Counted from the stretch's first letter, positions 11,688 through 22,534 are shown. The stretch: 64,000 nucleotides of DNA from Podocnemis expansa (GCA_007922195.1 ML681971.1:16296979-16360978), one strand, 5' to 3'. Notes: generated by a model not told the origin, from the sequence alone. A program made the numbers and translations.

Positions 11688-12665
11688 ATGTACAGAGGTT
11701 TCCACCCCAAATCCAACACCCAGAGACTGTACACCAGCCGGAAGGAATGTGGGCGGGGTTTGGTGAGTGTCACAGCCACTGTCCTGGATGAAACCCAGAG
11801 CATCCAGGAGTACATCAGTAAGATGGCACCCAGAGATGAGCTGCTGAGAGAATGCCTGAGGCAGCAGCAGACATGGGAGGAAGATCAAGCAGAAGAAGTG
11901 CTATGGCAAGACAAGACCCTGCATGGGATGTACCATCGACAGATAGCTGAGGTGTCTGACATTGGGAAATCCTATCAGTGGCTGGAAAGGGCTGGACTAA
12001 AAGACAGCACTGAGGCACTGATCATAGCAGCACAAGAACAGGCACTGAGCACCAGATCCATTGAAGCAGGGGTCTACCACACTAGACAGGACCCAAGGTG
12101 CAGAGAGGCCTGAGAGACAGTCCAACACATAGTGGCAGGATGTAAGATGCAGGCAGGAAGAGCATACACTGAACGGCACAACCAAGTAGCTGGCATTGTG
12201 TACAGGAACATCTGCACAGTGTATGGGCTAGACCCTCTCAAGACCAGATGGGAGATCCCACAGAAGGTCGTGGAGAATAACAGGGCTAAGATTCTGTGGG
12301 ACTTCCAGATCCAGACAGACAGGCAGGTACTGGCCAATCAACCAGACATCGTGGTAGTAGACAAGGACCAGAAGACAGCGGTGGTGATAGATGTAGCAGT
12401 GCCAAGTGACAGCAACATCAGGAAGAAGGAGTATGAGAAGCTGGAGAAGTACAAGGGCCTGAAAGAGGAACTAGAGCGGATGTGGAAAGTGAAGGCCAAA
12501 GTGGTCCCGGTGGTGGTAGGAGCACTCGGGGCTGTGACTCCTAAGCTGGGAGAGTGGCTCCAACAGATCCCAGGAACAACATCAGAGCTCTCTGTCCAGA
12601 AGAGTGCAGTGTTAGGAACAGCTAAGATACTGCGCAGAACCCTCAAACTCCCAGGCCTCTGGTAG
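11688..12665 (+). pseudogene. RLE LINE C-terminal zinc knuckle and restriction-like endonuclease
   Basis: One frame with a single TGA at 12111-12113. Near 12090-12140 the zinc-knuckle remnant reads RCREA, stop, ETVQHIVAGC: the first Cys, the His and the last Cys are present but the second Cys is missing. The endonuclease core follows, with QPDIVVVDKDQKTAVVIDV (PD and the later Asp of the PD-(D/E)XK fold) and VPSDSNIRKKEYEKLEKY. The C-terminus is TLKLPGLW at 12665. In R2-type elements this domain nicks the target to start target-primed reverse transcription. Confidence 0.85.
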
Positions 12666-12729
12666 AGGACCTGAGGTTGAGGAAGACACATACCACCCAT
12701 AGGGGTGAGAGGGGAATTTTATATAGATA

Positions 12730-13888
12730 TATATATTTAAATACCACATGTTCAGTGGAGCTGGGCAGGGCACAGGGCTGGGAGCCCTGGTGCACTGGTT
12801 CCCCCACAGCCTCGAGAAGAGTCTCTTAGCTGGGGCTGGCCATGAGGCTGCAGGGGTCAGCTCCCTACACCTGCTGTGGGAGAGGATATTCAGCCCTGGC
12901 TGGAGGTAAAAAAAACCCTCCTGCCAACTTGACATCAAGTTATTGAAGGGGGAAAAAAAGAGATTTGTATGTCCTGCCCCCACTACTCCTAAATGATGTC
13001 AGCATTTTTAGAAATAACACTCTTAAATAAGTGTAAGTCACTGATGCACATGTATACTGTTAAAACTCTCCAAACCAGCCTTTTCCTGCAGTGATGTTCT
13101 CCAGGAATAAATGGCCTCAGCTTTGAGTTGATGAAAAAGACTGAGTGATATTGCACTTGCAAGCTGTATTTTGGTTGACTGGGTGCTAGATCAAATAGTA
13201 TGCAGTACACTGAAGTTGATCCAGAAATGCATTCTGGGCTTTATTTATCTGGCTATTAGCCTCCGCAGGCTGCACATCTAATATATCCACTGTGATAGAC
13301 TTCTAATAATATCCATGTTTGTTCTTCAGATTATTTTATTTTCCCATTGCTCCCAGCCTCTTAGGACTTGATTTGATTTTTGCTCTAGTAACTTTTCCCA
13401 CTACATTAGTAGATAACATCTTAGAATAGACATTTTATTGCCTTGTGGGCACTAGGCCAACAACCTGAAGACAAGTTGCCACAGATAACAAAACACTAAT
13501 TATATATATAGTAACTAAGGTTTCAAAAGCAGCATAAAGAAAATGACTTGTACTATATGCCTGTACTTGTAGATGGATTCTTAAAGAGCCAGTTCTAAAG
13601 AAGTTTGATTTCTAGTTCCTGAAAAAATAGTGAGCTACTGTTCAAATCTTAATTCAGTTTGGGTGCTTTACTAAACACATGCTGTCAGTCAAGGAATAGT
13701 TCACTGTTTTGGGTTTGAGGAATAAAAACATCAGCAACAGAAAAAAAACAGATAATCCAGAATTTTGATTGCTCTTAGAGTAATTCTAATGCTCTGTATG
13801 TGTAATAGCTCCCCTTGCCAGACAATCTCATTGCGCTTAGCAGAGTTTGAAATAAGCAAGCTCCTGTGATACAGGTAAGCAATCTTTT
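12730..13888. other. Unannotated DNA
   Basis: Probable intron. The stretch 12745-12900 is GC-richer than its surroundings, but I cannot assign it. No exon or repeat was recognised in the rest. Confidence 0.45.
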
Positions 13889-14010
13889 TGTTCTGCAAAT
13901 GGATAAACTCAGGTAGAGGGAGAGTTAAGTGTCTTACCCAATGCCTATTTAATAACTCAGCGGCAGAGTTGGAAATGGAACCCAGAATTCCTGACTTCTG
14001 TTGTGCTGTA
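13889..14010 (+). mobile_element. MIR/CORE-SINE fragment
   Basis: Contains the typical MIR 3' order: AAATGGATAAACTCAGG, then GAGTTAAGTGTCTTACCCAA, then GGCAGAGTTGGAAATGGAACC and TTCCTGACTTCTG. It is an old, diverged copy. Confidence 0.7.
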
Positions 14011-15673
14011 TAAATGATTGGAAGTTACTGCTTTTTGTGCCACAGACCCTACACTAACACAACTCTGGGGAAAATCACAGGAGAGAAATAACTTATTGAT
14101 GCATAGTCAGGCAGAGTTTGATCATGATGTGACAGCTAAAGGGCCATGTGCTCTGCTGTATCACAGCTTTCTTCAGTCTAAGGAGAACAAGGTCAGAAAA
14201 GAGTAGTGGTTGCTGCACGAGCAGCTTGGTGTCACATAGCTCTATCCTGTCCTGAGATGCTGCATCTAGATCTGGCCAGAATCTAGGCCCCTCTGTCCCT
14301 CCTGGAGCTTGAACTTGGGAACAGAAGCATGCAAACCCGCCAAATGAGCTGAAGGAGTCACTGGACTGTCTGTAAATAGTACACTTTTTATAGCCACTAA
14401 CCACTAAAATGAGAGCTAATCATGCATGCTCTCCCAGAGCAATGTGCTTGTAAACCAACAGAGTGAAGTAAAGATCAAATTAGAAGGAAATATCATCTGT
14501 ATCTGCTTTCACTGGTTCAAGTCAGACTTCTTTACATTGTTTTTAACTTGAGTTTTGGTGTTTGTTTATTCCAGCAAAGATAGCCATAACTCCCAATGTG
14601 ATTTTCAGCCTCTCTTTAAGCACCTGGGTCACAGCTATAGACTCAGTTAATTAATGTGCTGAATACTTCTCATTTGTCTGCTGGGTAAGAAATTGATTCA
14701 TAATTCAAATAAACAGCTGTGTATATCTTTCCCTGAATTATAAATGGCAAGCTGTTGTCATTCATCTCTTTTCATTCCATGAATTTAAATACGTTTAGAG
14801 ATATATTTTCTTTTAAACACTGCAAATATATCAGCCCTTTGTTTTAAACAAGCTTGCAGCTCATTGGACAATCAACAAGAAGAAGGGACATTAAATGTGA
14901 GGTGGAAGGCAATCCTCTTACTATAGGTAATTTCTGCCCAGTAGCAAGACTTCATTCGTTCCCTGGCTGAGGACAAGACAGCTAACGTGCCTTCTTCTGG
15001 TGATATCATTTAGCATTTCCTCTAGACCAGACAGGATTTGGATGGATGAAGTGAGATATACAGTTATGCATGATCAGGCTACTGATGATACACCGGTGTT
15101 TAGAAATGGTCACATTAAGAGGCTTGTATATTTATAGCGACACAAATGTGGAACGATACGGAGAATTTAAGACTGGATCAGTTTCTGAGGGATGGGATTG
15201 CAAGTCAAATCTCTCGCTTGGCCATCCTTACCTATTGGCGTGTATTTTCTGTATATGCTTAGAATTACTGAAGGGCTGCTCTGGACACACCAACAATGGC
15301 ATTTAGTTGCCAAAAGAAGAACCCACTACTAAACATATCAGAAGTAGTAGAAGGGTCTGGTATGACCCAACTAGTCAGCTGGCTGCAATCTAAAACCAGT
15401 AGAAGGTCATTATGCACCATGACTAGAATAACACCACCAAATAAAGGTCAAAGGAACCCACCACATGGGATGGTACTTATCTAACAAACACACCTGCTGC
15501 GTGCATCTGGAAAACTGGGCTATAAATCTGAGAAAGGCTCTTGCATGTCATTCCCAGCTCCTGTTCTGGCCTTACAGTGCTTTCCCCTGCTGCACTCACT
15601 CATTCCCCTGTGCATCTGTTCTCTGACGATACTTGAGAAGTACTAACAGTCTTTTCCCCCTCCCATCCCTCAG
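14011..15673. other. Unannotated intronic DNA upstream of the penultimate GALNT17 exon
   Basis: I looked for the preceding GALNT17 exon and did not see it. No repeat was recognised. A pyrimidine-rich tract (TTTTCCCCCTCCCATCCCTC) precedes the acceptor at 15671-15673. Confidence 0.5.
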
Positions 15674-15841
15674 CTTGCCCGCTACACCAAGGAGGGATTC
15701 CTTCATTTAGGGGCCCTTGGGACCACAACTCTTTTGCCTGACACCCGCTGTCTGGTGGACAACATGAAAAGTCGGCTCCCTCAGCTCCTTGATTGTGAAA
15801 AGGTGAAGAGCAGCCTCCATAAACGCTGGAACTTTATACAG
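15674..15841 (+). CDS. GALNT17: Penultimate exon of polypeptide N-acetylgalactosaminyltransferase 17 (lectin domain)
   Basis: The exon is exactly 56 codons, phase 0 at both ends, bounded by CCCTCAG and CAG/GTTTGTG. It encodes LARYTKEGFLHLGALGTTT and ends KRWNFIQ. This matches my knowledge of the C-terminal ricin-type lectin domain of GALNT17 (WBSCR17), a Golgi type II membrane enzyme of the mucin-type O-glycosylation family; members 8, 9, 17 and 18 form a divergent subgroup whose transferase activity is weak or debated. The Cys of DTRCLVDN and the LLDC Cys belong to the lectin repeat. The catalytic domain is outside this window. Differences from the mammalian sequence I recall, such as DNMKSR for DNSKSR, are conservative. 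GALNT18 and GALNT9 are less likely alternatives. Confidence 0.9.
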
Positions 15842-16242
15842 GTTTGTGACAGTGGGGCTTCCTCATCATCCTTTAACCATGGCCTGTGTCACTTCTGTTG
15901 TGTGTGGAGGGATGCCATTTCTTTGGAGATGGGGCTACTAGACAACATGCTTTTGAGAGGAAAGGTTTTCATTCCCCCTTTGCTGCTTTTATACACATGG
16001 AACTTGCTCCACTTAAGAAAAATTTCATGTTTATGAGATGAAGGGTCTTTCTCCTTTTACCTGAGCCTTGTACTGCTTGTGCAGAAGGCTCTGAATTCAA
16101 TATTTGTGGACCACTGCTGTGCCTGTGTATCCATGCAGCCATAGATTCATTACAAAATGGTAACCCAGATTGGTCATGTAGACATCAGATACTCCAAATT
16201 GCCTTTGTCTATGAGGAGGAGCTTCTAATGTACTGACTAAAT
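15842..16242 (+). other. Last GALNT17 intron, first part
   Basis: Intronic DNA from the GTTTGT donor to the inserted TTTCGAAA element. Nothing else was recognised. Confidence 0.7.
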
Positions 16243-16684
16243 GGGTATGTCCACACAGACCTCTTATTTTGAAACAACAGAGGTTGTTTCGAAATAAGAA
16301 GCAGCATGTCCACACGACGCACCATTATTTCGAAACAACGGGACCCGTTGTTTCAAAATAATGGCCATTATTTCGAAACCGTTAAACCTCGCATCTAATC
16401 AAAATAGCCGTTGTTTTGAAATGGTTGTTTCGAAACAATGGCGTTTGGACACATTGTTTCGAAACAACACCATTGTGTCAAAACAACTGTTTCAAAACAA
16501 CACGTCCAAACGTTTCGAAATAACCATTTCGAAACAACGGCTATTTCGAAAGCAGGCTTTCCCTTAATTCAAATTAACAAACTGTTAATTCAAATTAACT
16601 TATTTCGAAATAAGGACTTTATTTCAAAACAACTCATTTCGAAATGGGTTATTTTGAAATAATGATGTATGTGTGGACGTAGCC
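16243..16684. mobile_element. TTTCGAAA-array MITE, copy A (in GALNT17 last intron)
   Basis: The termini are GGGTATGTCCACACA at the left and TGTGTGGACGTAGCC at the right, near-perfect inverted repeats, flanked by AAT on both sides (16240-16242 and 16685-16687). The interior holds about ten exact TTTCGAAA palindromes, many extended as TTGTTTCGAAACAA, plus about seven variants such as TTTTGAAA and TTTCAAAA. There is no coding capacity. A 3-bp target duplication is compatible with PIF/Harbinger-like or a few other DNA transposon groups. Confidence 0.8.
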
Positions 16685-16687
16685 AAT

Positions 16688-16945
16688 ATGTATGACCATG
16701 TCTCCCTCAAACATAGAACCAGACCCTGCTACTTGCAGGTTACAGGTTATCTCAATTAGCTGAAATGCTTTGATGCTGATGAGTTTCATTGGTTATTTTA
16801 GCAGATATCTCTTAGTTTGCATTAGTGCTCACCAAGTGCTAAGCACATACCATTCATAGAAAAAGACAGTCCCTGCCCCAACAGTTTGCATGCAGCCACC
16901 TTTAGTCTCCATAGACAAGGTACTTACCTGTATCTTTAATTTTAG
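16688..16945 (+). other. Last GALNT17 intron, final part and splice acceptor
   Basis: Ends in TGTATCTTTAATTTTAG, the acceptor of the terminal exon. At 16921-16930 the sequence TACTTACCTG is, on the opposite strand, a perfect splice-donor consensus. Confidence 0.7.
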
Positions 16946-17074
16946 AATGGTGCAATCCTGAATAAGGGGACTGGACGCTGCTTGGAAGTGGAGAGCAGAG
17001 GAATGTCCGGCATTGATCTCATTCTTCGCAGCTGCACAGGACAAAGATGGACAATTAAAAACTTCCTCAAATAA
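16946..17074 (+). CDS. GALNT17: Terminal coding exon of GALNT17 (lectin domain end, stop codon)
   Basis: The exon gives 42 codons plus TAA at 17072-17074, in phase with the preceding exon. It reads NGAILNKGTGRCLEVESRG, then LILRSCTGQRW and ends TIKNFLK. CLE and QRW are the classic QxW-type repeat residues of the ricin-like lectin domain, which binds GalNAc-bearing substrate in this family. The mammalian ending that I recall is NSIK; here it is NFLK. AATAAA overlaps the stop codon at 17070-17075, but it is too early to act as the usual polyadenylation signal. Joined to the previous exon this is the C-terminal end of the protein, about 98 residues of a roughly 600-residue enzyme. Confidence 0.9.
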   Translation, partial: NGAILNKGTGRCLEVESRGMSGIDLILRSCTGQRWTIKNFLK

Positions 17075-17739
17075 AGGTGTAAAGGCCAGAGCAGTCTAAG
17101 AACTTCACTCAAGACATAACTGACTTGGACCAATCAAACTGAGATTCTTTTCAGTTTTGGGAAGACAGAAATCTAAAAACAGAGCTTTATTCATGGTATC
17201 AGGAGAGGATCTTGGGGGAAGTGGGTCAGGGTGGGAGATTTTTATTGTGTATTAGCCTCTCGCAGGTGATTCCAGCTGGGTGACATTGGGTCAGAACTGT
17301 TGCTTTCTTCTACCAAGAGCTCTGAAACTTCACTTATTCCTTCTGGAATGACTTTAAGAAGCCTGTGCAGCTTTATGGATGTTTTATTAGCAGGGGAATG
17401 CTGCTTTCACAAATGACTTGACGCTCTTAGCAAGGGCCATCAAGATTTACACAAGGTTCAGAGTCAAGAAACATTAGACAACTCCACCTGGCAAGCAAAA
17501 TCACTTGTTTGTATAAAAGAGAAAAAGACTGCCAAGTCTGCAGGCCTCAAGTGAGCTGAGTTAAAGTCACAACATGTTTTAAAATGTCTTTTCTCCCCAC
17601 CTTTCTGAACCTAGGACAGGCATGCTTTAAAGTGACATTGGTTTCCCTCCTCCAATAGAAGAATACTAACTATGCATACAGAAATATAGAATCTAAATTA
17701 GCTGTTACAATGCAAGAGAGACTTGGTCCTTGGTGTGGA
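17075..17739 (+). other. Probable GALNT17 3' untranslated region
   Basis: Follows the stop codon directly. Apart from the AATAAA overlapping the stop, no strong polyadenylation signal with a GU-rich element was identified, so the 3' end is not placed. Confidence 0.45.
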
Positions 17740-18485
17740 TGGTTCGCTGTTCAGCGTATGAAAGCAGTCAAAAAGCTAACAGGACACTCAGAACCATCAG
17801 AAAAGGGTTAGATAATGAGACAGTAAATGTCATAATGTCACTATAGAAATTCTTGCTACTCCCATATGTTGAATATTATGTGCAGTTCTGATCAGCCCAT
17901 CTCAAAAACAATAGATTAGAACTGGAATAGAAGGGCAACAAAAATAAGGTTATGGAACAGCTTGCCTATAAAGAGAGATTAAAAAGACCAGGACTAGAAG
18001 AGAGGCGATTAAGGCGATTTAGATTAGTGGTGTATAAAATCATAAATGGTATGGAGAACGTGACTAAAGAAGTGGTATTTACTCCTTCATATAACAGAAG
18101 AACCAGGGGGTCACCCAATGAAGTTAATAGGTGGCACGTTTGAAAGAGAATTAAGGAAGTACTTTTTCATACAATGCACTGTCAATGTGTGGAACTCATT
18201 GCTAGGGGATGCTGTGAAGGCCAAAAATATAACTGATTCAAAAAAGTTAAGTTTCTGGAGGATACTTTCATCCTTGGCTATTAGTGAAGAAAGTCAGGGA
18301 TGCAACTTTGTGCTACCTGAGCCTCTGTCTGCTAAACACAGGTCATGTATGCTAGAAGATCAACCATGTGGTTAAGTGCCCAGTTCTGTTCATGCCCTCT
18401 GAAACACCTGGCACCAGCCATTGTTGGAAGACAGAATACTGGGCTAGATGGACCAGTGGACTGACACATTGTAGCCATTTGTATA
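17740..18485 (+). mobile_element. CR1 LINE fragment, 3' end of ORF2
   Basis: The DNA follows the 3' part of reptile CR1 ORF2 and its UTR: GCAGTCAAAAAGCTAACAGG, TGTGCAGTTCTGATCA, AGAGAGATTAAAAAGACC, then a translated stretch at 18040-18330 with MKLIGGTFERELRKYF and NVWNSLL, and finally ATACTGGGCTAGATGGACC near 18440. Truncated at the 5' end and carrying stops. Confidence 0.85.
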
Positions 18486-20436
18486 GTCTCAGCTCATCCC
18501 AATTCCTTTATTAAACTAAATCTTTTTAAATAAAAAGTCCACCTCTCCACTTAACACTCGCCTCTCCTCCAGCAGCAGCAAAACCCAGCTTCAGTCCATA
18601 AGGCTGTTTAAAGTAGTAATCTCTGGTATCTTTCACTTTCTAACTGTTGCATGAACTAGCCCCAGGCAGAATGAAATTTCTTTTCTCACACCTTTTACAA
18701 AGTACAGTCACATCCCACCATCACCTGGAATCTGTTCTCCTCTAACAGCTCCTTCTCCCTTTTCCCCCAAAGTGACTGCTTCTCCTTCAGGCTGATTTCA
18801 AATGACTGCCCCATTGCAGGGCCAGTCCAACACACTTTTATTGGGAAGGGTAAACAGAAGTCCCCTCACCCAATGGGAAGCTGAATGGCAAAACGTTGAC
18901 CAACCAACAGCATGCTGTACATCTGACTTGCTTTGCTTCCATACTGGAGTGACTACACCAGAGCTGACTCTCATGCAACTCTTCTTTATCCTATTGCTAT
19001 TCTGCTTTTTTAAACTGAAGATAATGATGTTAGTTTGCTTAACAGGCTGTGCCAAGAATGAATAACAGGAGAGAAGACCCTACCAAGGCAATCTTGACTG
19101 GAGTAGTGGGAGTAATTTTAAAAATATGCTTGTGACAAATGAAGACAAAATAATAATAAAAAAAAACCCTTGATTTTAGGGCTTCAGTCTACTCCCTGTG
19201 ATCTGGCATCTCTATCATTTGGGCCTGCTTACCACGGTCCTCGCTTCTGTGATTCTTCATGAGCTTTGGTTGTCAAGGGGGGAAGGGAGAAAACAGAGAC
19301 ATGAATGTAGTTTGGTTCAGTAATGATTTGCCACAAAGTCTGACACTCGCAGCCATCACAGCTAATTGCAACACTGTAATGACAGTGGCACCTTGGCTCT
19401 CTCCATTTTGAACCACAAGAATTTTCACTACATAATTTATTCAGCCATCATAGGTGACCCCCAGCTACTGAGCTTGGGTCCCAGCATCAGGGTAATTGAG
19501 AGGGGAGAGTAGTGACATACCACGTTACCAGTGTTTTAGAAGAAATTATTTAACATTGAACTTTGTTGTGGGAAGGAAGGAGTCCCTTTTCCTTAGCTTC
19601 CTCATGGAATAATCATTTTTTTCTGGTTGCCCTCTGGTCAGGGTGAGTTAAAATATATTAATATATGAGCTGTATATGTAAATATGATTCCCAAAGACTG
19701 GATGTACACAGAGTTGTTTGCCGGAGAGCAGTCATGCCTGTCTTCCATTTGGGTCAAGATAAGCTACCTTGATGTTTAATGAATTTAATTTACAGTGCTA
19801 TGCAATAGGTTTGTAGCTGGTGTTTAGTAATTTATTGAACAGAAGCAGATGTATTTCACTGTTCCTTCTACGGCAATGAACGTCATTGTTCAGTGGTCGT
19901 GCTTCAAATGACTCCCTCATTCACTGGCATTTCTCTGTTTTGTTTTGTTTTTTTTTTTAACGTCACTGTCCTTACTGAAGTGAAATCTTTTAGTTGTCCT
20001 GAATTGAAAAATAAGGAGTCAATGTGGAACTTCGCTTTCTTAGTAGCTGTTGCATCATCTCTTCTGTAATAAATTTTAGCACTTACACAGATATCATAAT
20101 GTGTGTTTAAAAGGTACATTATTTTTTTCCCTTTGTTAGTTGACACCTTGTAATGGAAATAATTTGCCAAGAAACTTTTCATTGAAAAAGCTTGCAGGAG
20201 CGGGGGTGGTATGCTAAATAGTTAATGATAAATGCGGCAAAATTACTTCCAACTGAGTGATTCATTTGCTAAAGGTCAGCGGAGGAAATCATATATTGTA
20301 TTGAGTTGGGAAGCTCTAAAAGTTCCCGCATAAACATTCCAAAAAGCGTGAATGGTTAGCTGAAAGGAAGTCATATGGTCAGCCAGTAAGACCCACATCT
20401 TTACATCAGGCTTTGTCTGTAAGAAATGATTCTGGA
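18486..20436. other. Unannotated intergenic DNA
   Basis: A T-rich run lies at about 19935-19960. No gene or repeat could be supported. Confidence 0.45.
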
Positions 20437-20560
20437 GAAGTTCCAGTGGGGTAGCTGTGTTAGTCTAGTTCAGGAGAACAAACAAGGCGTCTCGTGGCAC
20501 TTAAAGGCTAACATATTTGTTTATTGGATGAGCTTTCATAGGAGAAAATTCCACAAACTG
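20437..20560 (+). mobile_element. GTGTTAGTCTAG-type repeat, direct copy 1
   Basis: Contains GTAGCTGTGTTAGTCTAG, CTCGTGGCACTTAAAGGC and GAGCTTTCATAGGAG, the core of the dispersed family also found at 8791 and 63632. Confidence 0.75.
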
Positions 20561-20627
20561 TGCTTGCTGTGTAATAGGGTTCCATTTAATAAGAGATTAT
20601 CACTAAACATTTTGCAGCTAGCCAAGT

Positions 20628-20748
20628 TCCAAAGGGGCAGCCGTGTTAGTCTAGTAAAAGCAAGGAGTCTTGTGGCACTTAAAGACTAACAGCTTTATTT
20701 ATCGCTTGAGTTTTGTGGTAGACAATCCCACTTCGTCAGATGTTTTGA
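20628..20748 (+). mobile_element. GTGTTAGTCTAG-type repeat, direct copy 2
   Basis: Contains CAGCCGTGTTAGTCTAG, CTTGTGGCACTTAAAGAC and CCACTTCGTCAGATG. It is in the same orientation as the copy about 70 bp upstream. Confidence 0.78.
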
Positions 20749-21325
20749 AGAGGGGGAACTTACAGAATAGGATGAGAATAAATTGCAGGGGAGTGTAAGA
20801 CATGGGAACAGGTCATGCTGCAATTAATTAATAATAGCTGAGAAACTCTGTAGCAACCATGTCTTTCTATGCTCTTCAGACTGTGAATATGGGGGTAGTA
20901 GCACGTTTTGCAGTACTAAGGCTCAGACAGATGGATGTGGGACCTCAGGCACCTGCATTCTGAAAGGCAAGCTCTGGAGGTACAGCAGCTAAACTGACAC
21001 TTGCATGGTGCCTTCAGACTTTGTCTGTTTGTCAGGGTCACTTTTCACTGTTCCTCTGGTGCAAAGAAGCCCTAATGCTCCTTTGGTACAAAGGGTTTAA
21101 TGCTGAGGAGCCATGAGATCAGCCCAGGATAAGGGGAGCATCTGATGGAACAACATTAGTATAGTTACTCTTACTCCAAGCCCCCTCTTTGCAGCTACTG
21201 AGGTTGTGGTTAGGACTGTGATGCCTGCCCCTCACTAGCTCAGAAGAGACTGAGAACCACTGGAGAGACTGTGAAAAAGCAGCCAATAGCAAGGACCTGT
21301 GTGACAGCCAGTAAAGGCCCAAGAG
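20749..21325. other. Unannotated intergenic DNA
   Basis: Nothing recognised. Confidence 0.45.
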
Positions 21326-21333
21326 TTCCTTAT

Positions 21334-22051
21334 CAGGCATGGCCAAACTGCAGCTCGGGAGCCGCACATGGCTTTTGAATGAAAAACTGTGGCTCTCGGA
21401 AGAACACTAGCAAATCAATTTAGAAAAGCAGCCCCAGCCTAGGAGTTTTACATCTCCTGCTCAGAGCACACTCGGGGGTTGGGGGGTTGGGGGGGGGGGG
21501 GTTGGCCTGTGCCTAGCCACTGGAGCAGCCAGGTAAGGGGGCCCTAGGCAGGGGTCAGACCAGGGGAGACAGCATCAGGGCCTAGGGGTTTGGGAGGGGG
21601 TCAGGACGGCGGGGAGAAGCATGGCATGGTCAGGATTGCATTCAATTTTTGGCACAGCTTATTACTGTGAAGCATTGTATTCCACAATGAAATCTGTGAA
21701 ACTGAAACATTGTGCAATACTTACAAATCAGCACCTGCGAGAGCTTTTACGTGCTGCATTGTCAAGTTACTGCCCAGATTTTAAAAATCTCATCACTAGC
21801 CTGCAGTCTTCTACAGGGAGCAACAGCTAAGTTTTTACTGTAGAGGCCTAGTTTTCATGATAACCTTAACTAATTTTTAGAATCTGACATTAATAGGATC
21901 AATATTTGCCCTGTTTTTACAATCAAAGTGTGCAATGAATTTTAAATTTAGAATTTTTGGAGTAGGTAAAGGTATATGGCTGTATGCCTCAGTGCGGCTC
22001 TTGAATGTTTAATACTCAATGTGTGTGGTTCTTGAGTTTTGCCACCCCTGG
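21334..22051 (+). mobile_element. hAT DNA transposon, internally deleted copy
   Basis: The left end CAGGCATGGCCAAACTGC and the right end GCCACCCCTGG are inverted repeats of the CAGGGGTGGC type. Flanks TTCCTTAT (21326-21333) and TCCCTTAT (22052-22059) form an 8-bp target duplication with one mismatch, as expected for hAT elements. A G run at about 21480-21502 lies inside. The interior keeps only the C-terminal part of a transposase. Confidence 0.82.
21633..21830 (+). pseudogene. hAT transposase C-terminal (hATC dimerisation) fragment
   Basis: Translation gives FGTAYYCEALYSTMKSVK and LTNQHLRELLRAALSSYCPD, which is the hATC dimerisation block found at the end of ZBED-like hAT transposases. No BED zinc finger or catalytic core remains in this 0.7-kb copy, so it could only have moved with help from another element. 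Confidence 0.75.
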
Positions 22052-22059
22052 TCCCTTAT

Positions 22060-22480
22060 AAAAGGCAGCTTCACAATAGAGGAGTCTCCCAGGAGCATAA
22101 AGGAGAATTACTGTTAGCAATCTGGGCGGCTCATTGGCTGGCTGGGGGAACGCAACAGAGCCAAAGGCCCTGAAACAAAGGCAGAGAAGGTACTGAGGAT
22201 GGTGGGGGGAGGGGGAATGGACCAGGGAAATCTATGGAGACCCCTTTGGAGCATCTTTCATTGAGTGAGACAGGGCCTGCAAGATTGGACCTCAGGAGAA
22301 ACTAGTCTGAAATCTTGAGTGGCATACTGGATCATTCCTCATGTGCATGCATCACCCATGTACTTTCTGACTTACACAAATAAGTTACATGGGCTGGGGC
22401 AGTAATCTTTTTTTTTTAAACTCTGGCCGTGGCAGTAGCAGCCAGAGTGTGCTTGTCACTCCAGTCATTACTTTATGGAT
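22060..22480. other. Unannotated intergenic DNA
   Basis: Nothing recognised. Confidence 0.4.
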
Positions 22481-22534
22481 GTTTGTTTGTTTGTTTGTTT
22501 GTTTGTTTGTTTGTTTGTTTGTTTGTTTGTTTGT
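22481..22534 (+). repeat. (GTTT)n microsatellite
   Basis: An uninterrupted tetranucleotide tract of about 13.5 units. Confidence 0.97.

Larger units (their letters stand above)
9330..12720 (+). mobile_element. Non-LTR retrotransposon with restriction-like endonuclease (R2/R4 type), broken
   Basis: A single element with an N-terminal region, a reverse transcriptase, a zinc-knuckle remnant and a C-terminal restriction-like endonuclease. It has no long terminal repeats. It begins with a tRNA-like segment and ends in GAGGGGAATTTT. The nonamer ATATAGATA lies on both sides (9321-9329 and 12721-12729), a plausible target-site duplication, although both flanks are TA-rich and could match by chance. 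At least three frameshifts and several stops inactivate it. The protein order and the endonuclease place it in the RLE-bearing R2/R4/NeSL/Hero group; I favour the Dong/R4 side but cannot prove it. Confidence 0.85.

Noticed and set aside
16243..16684. CRISPR-like repeat array
   Set aside because: The repeated octamers are palindromes at irregular spacing inside a transposon with inverted ends. There are no uniform spacers and the genome is vertebrate.
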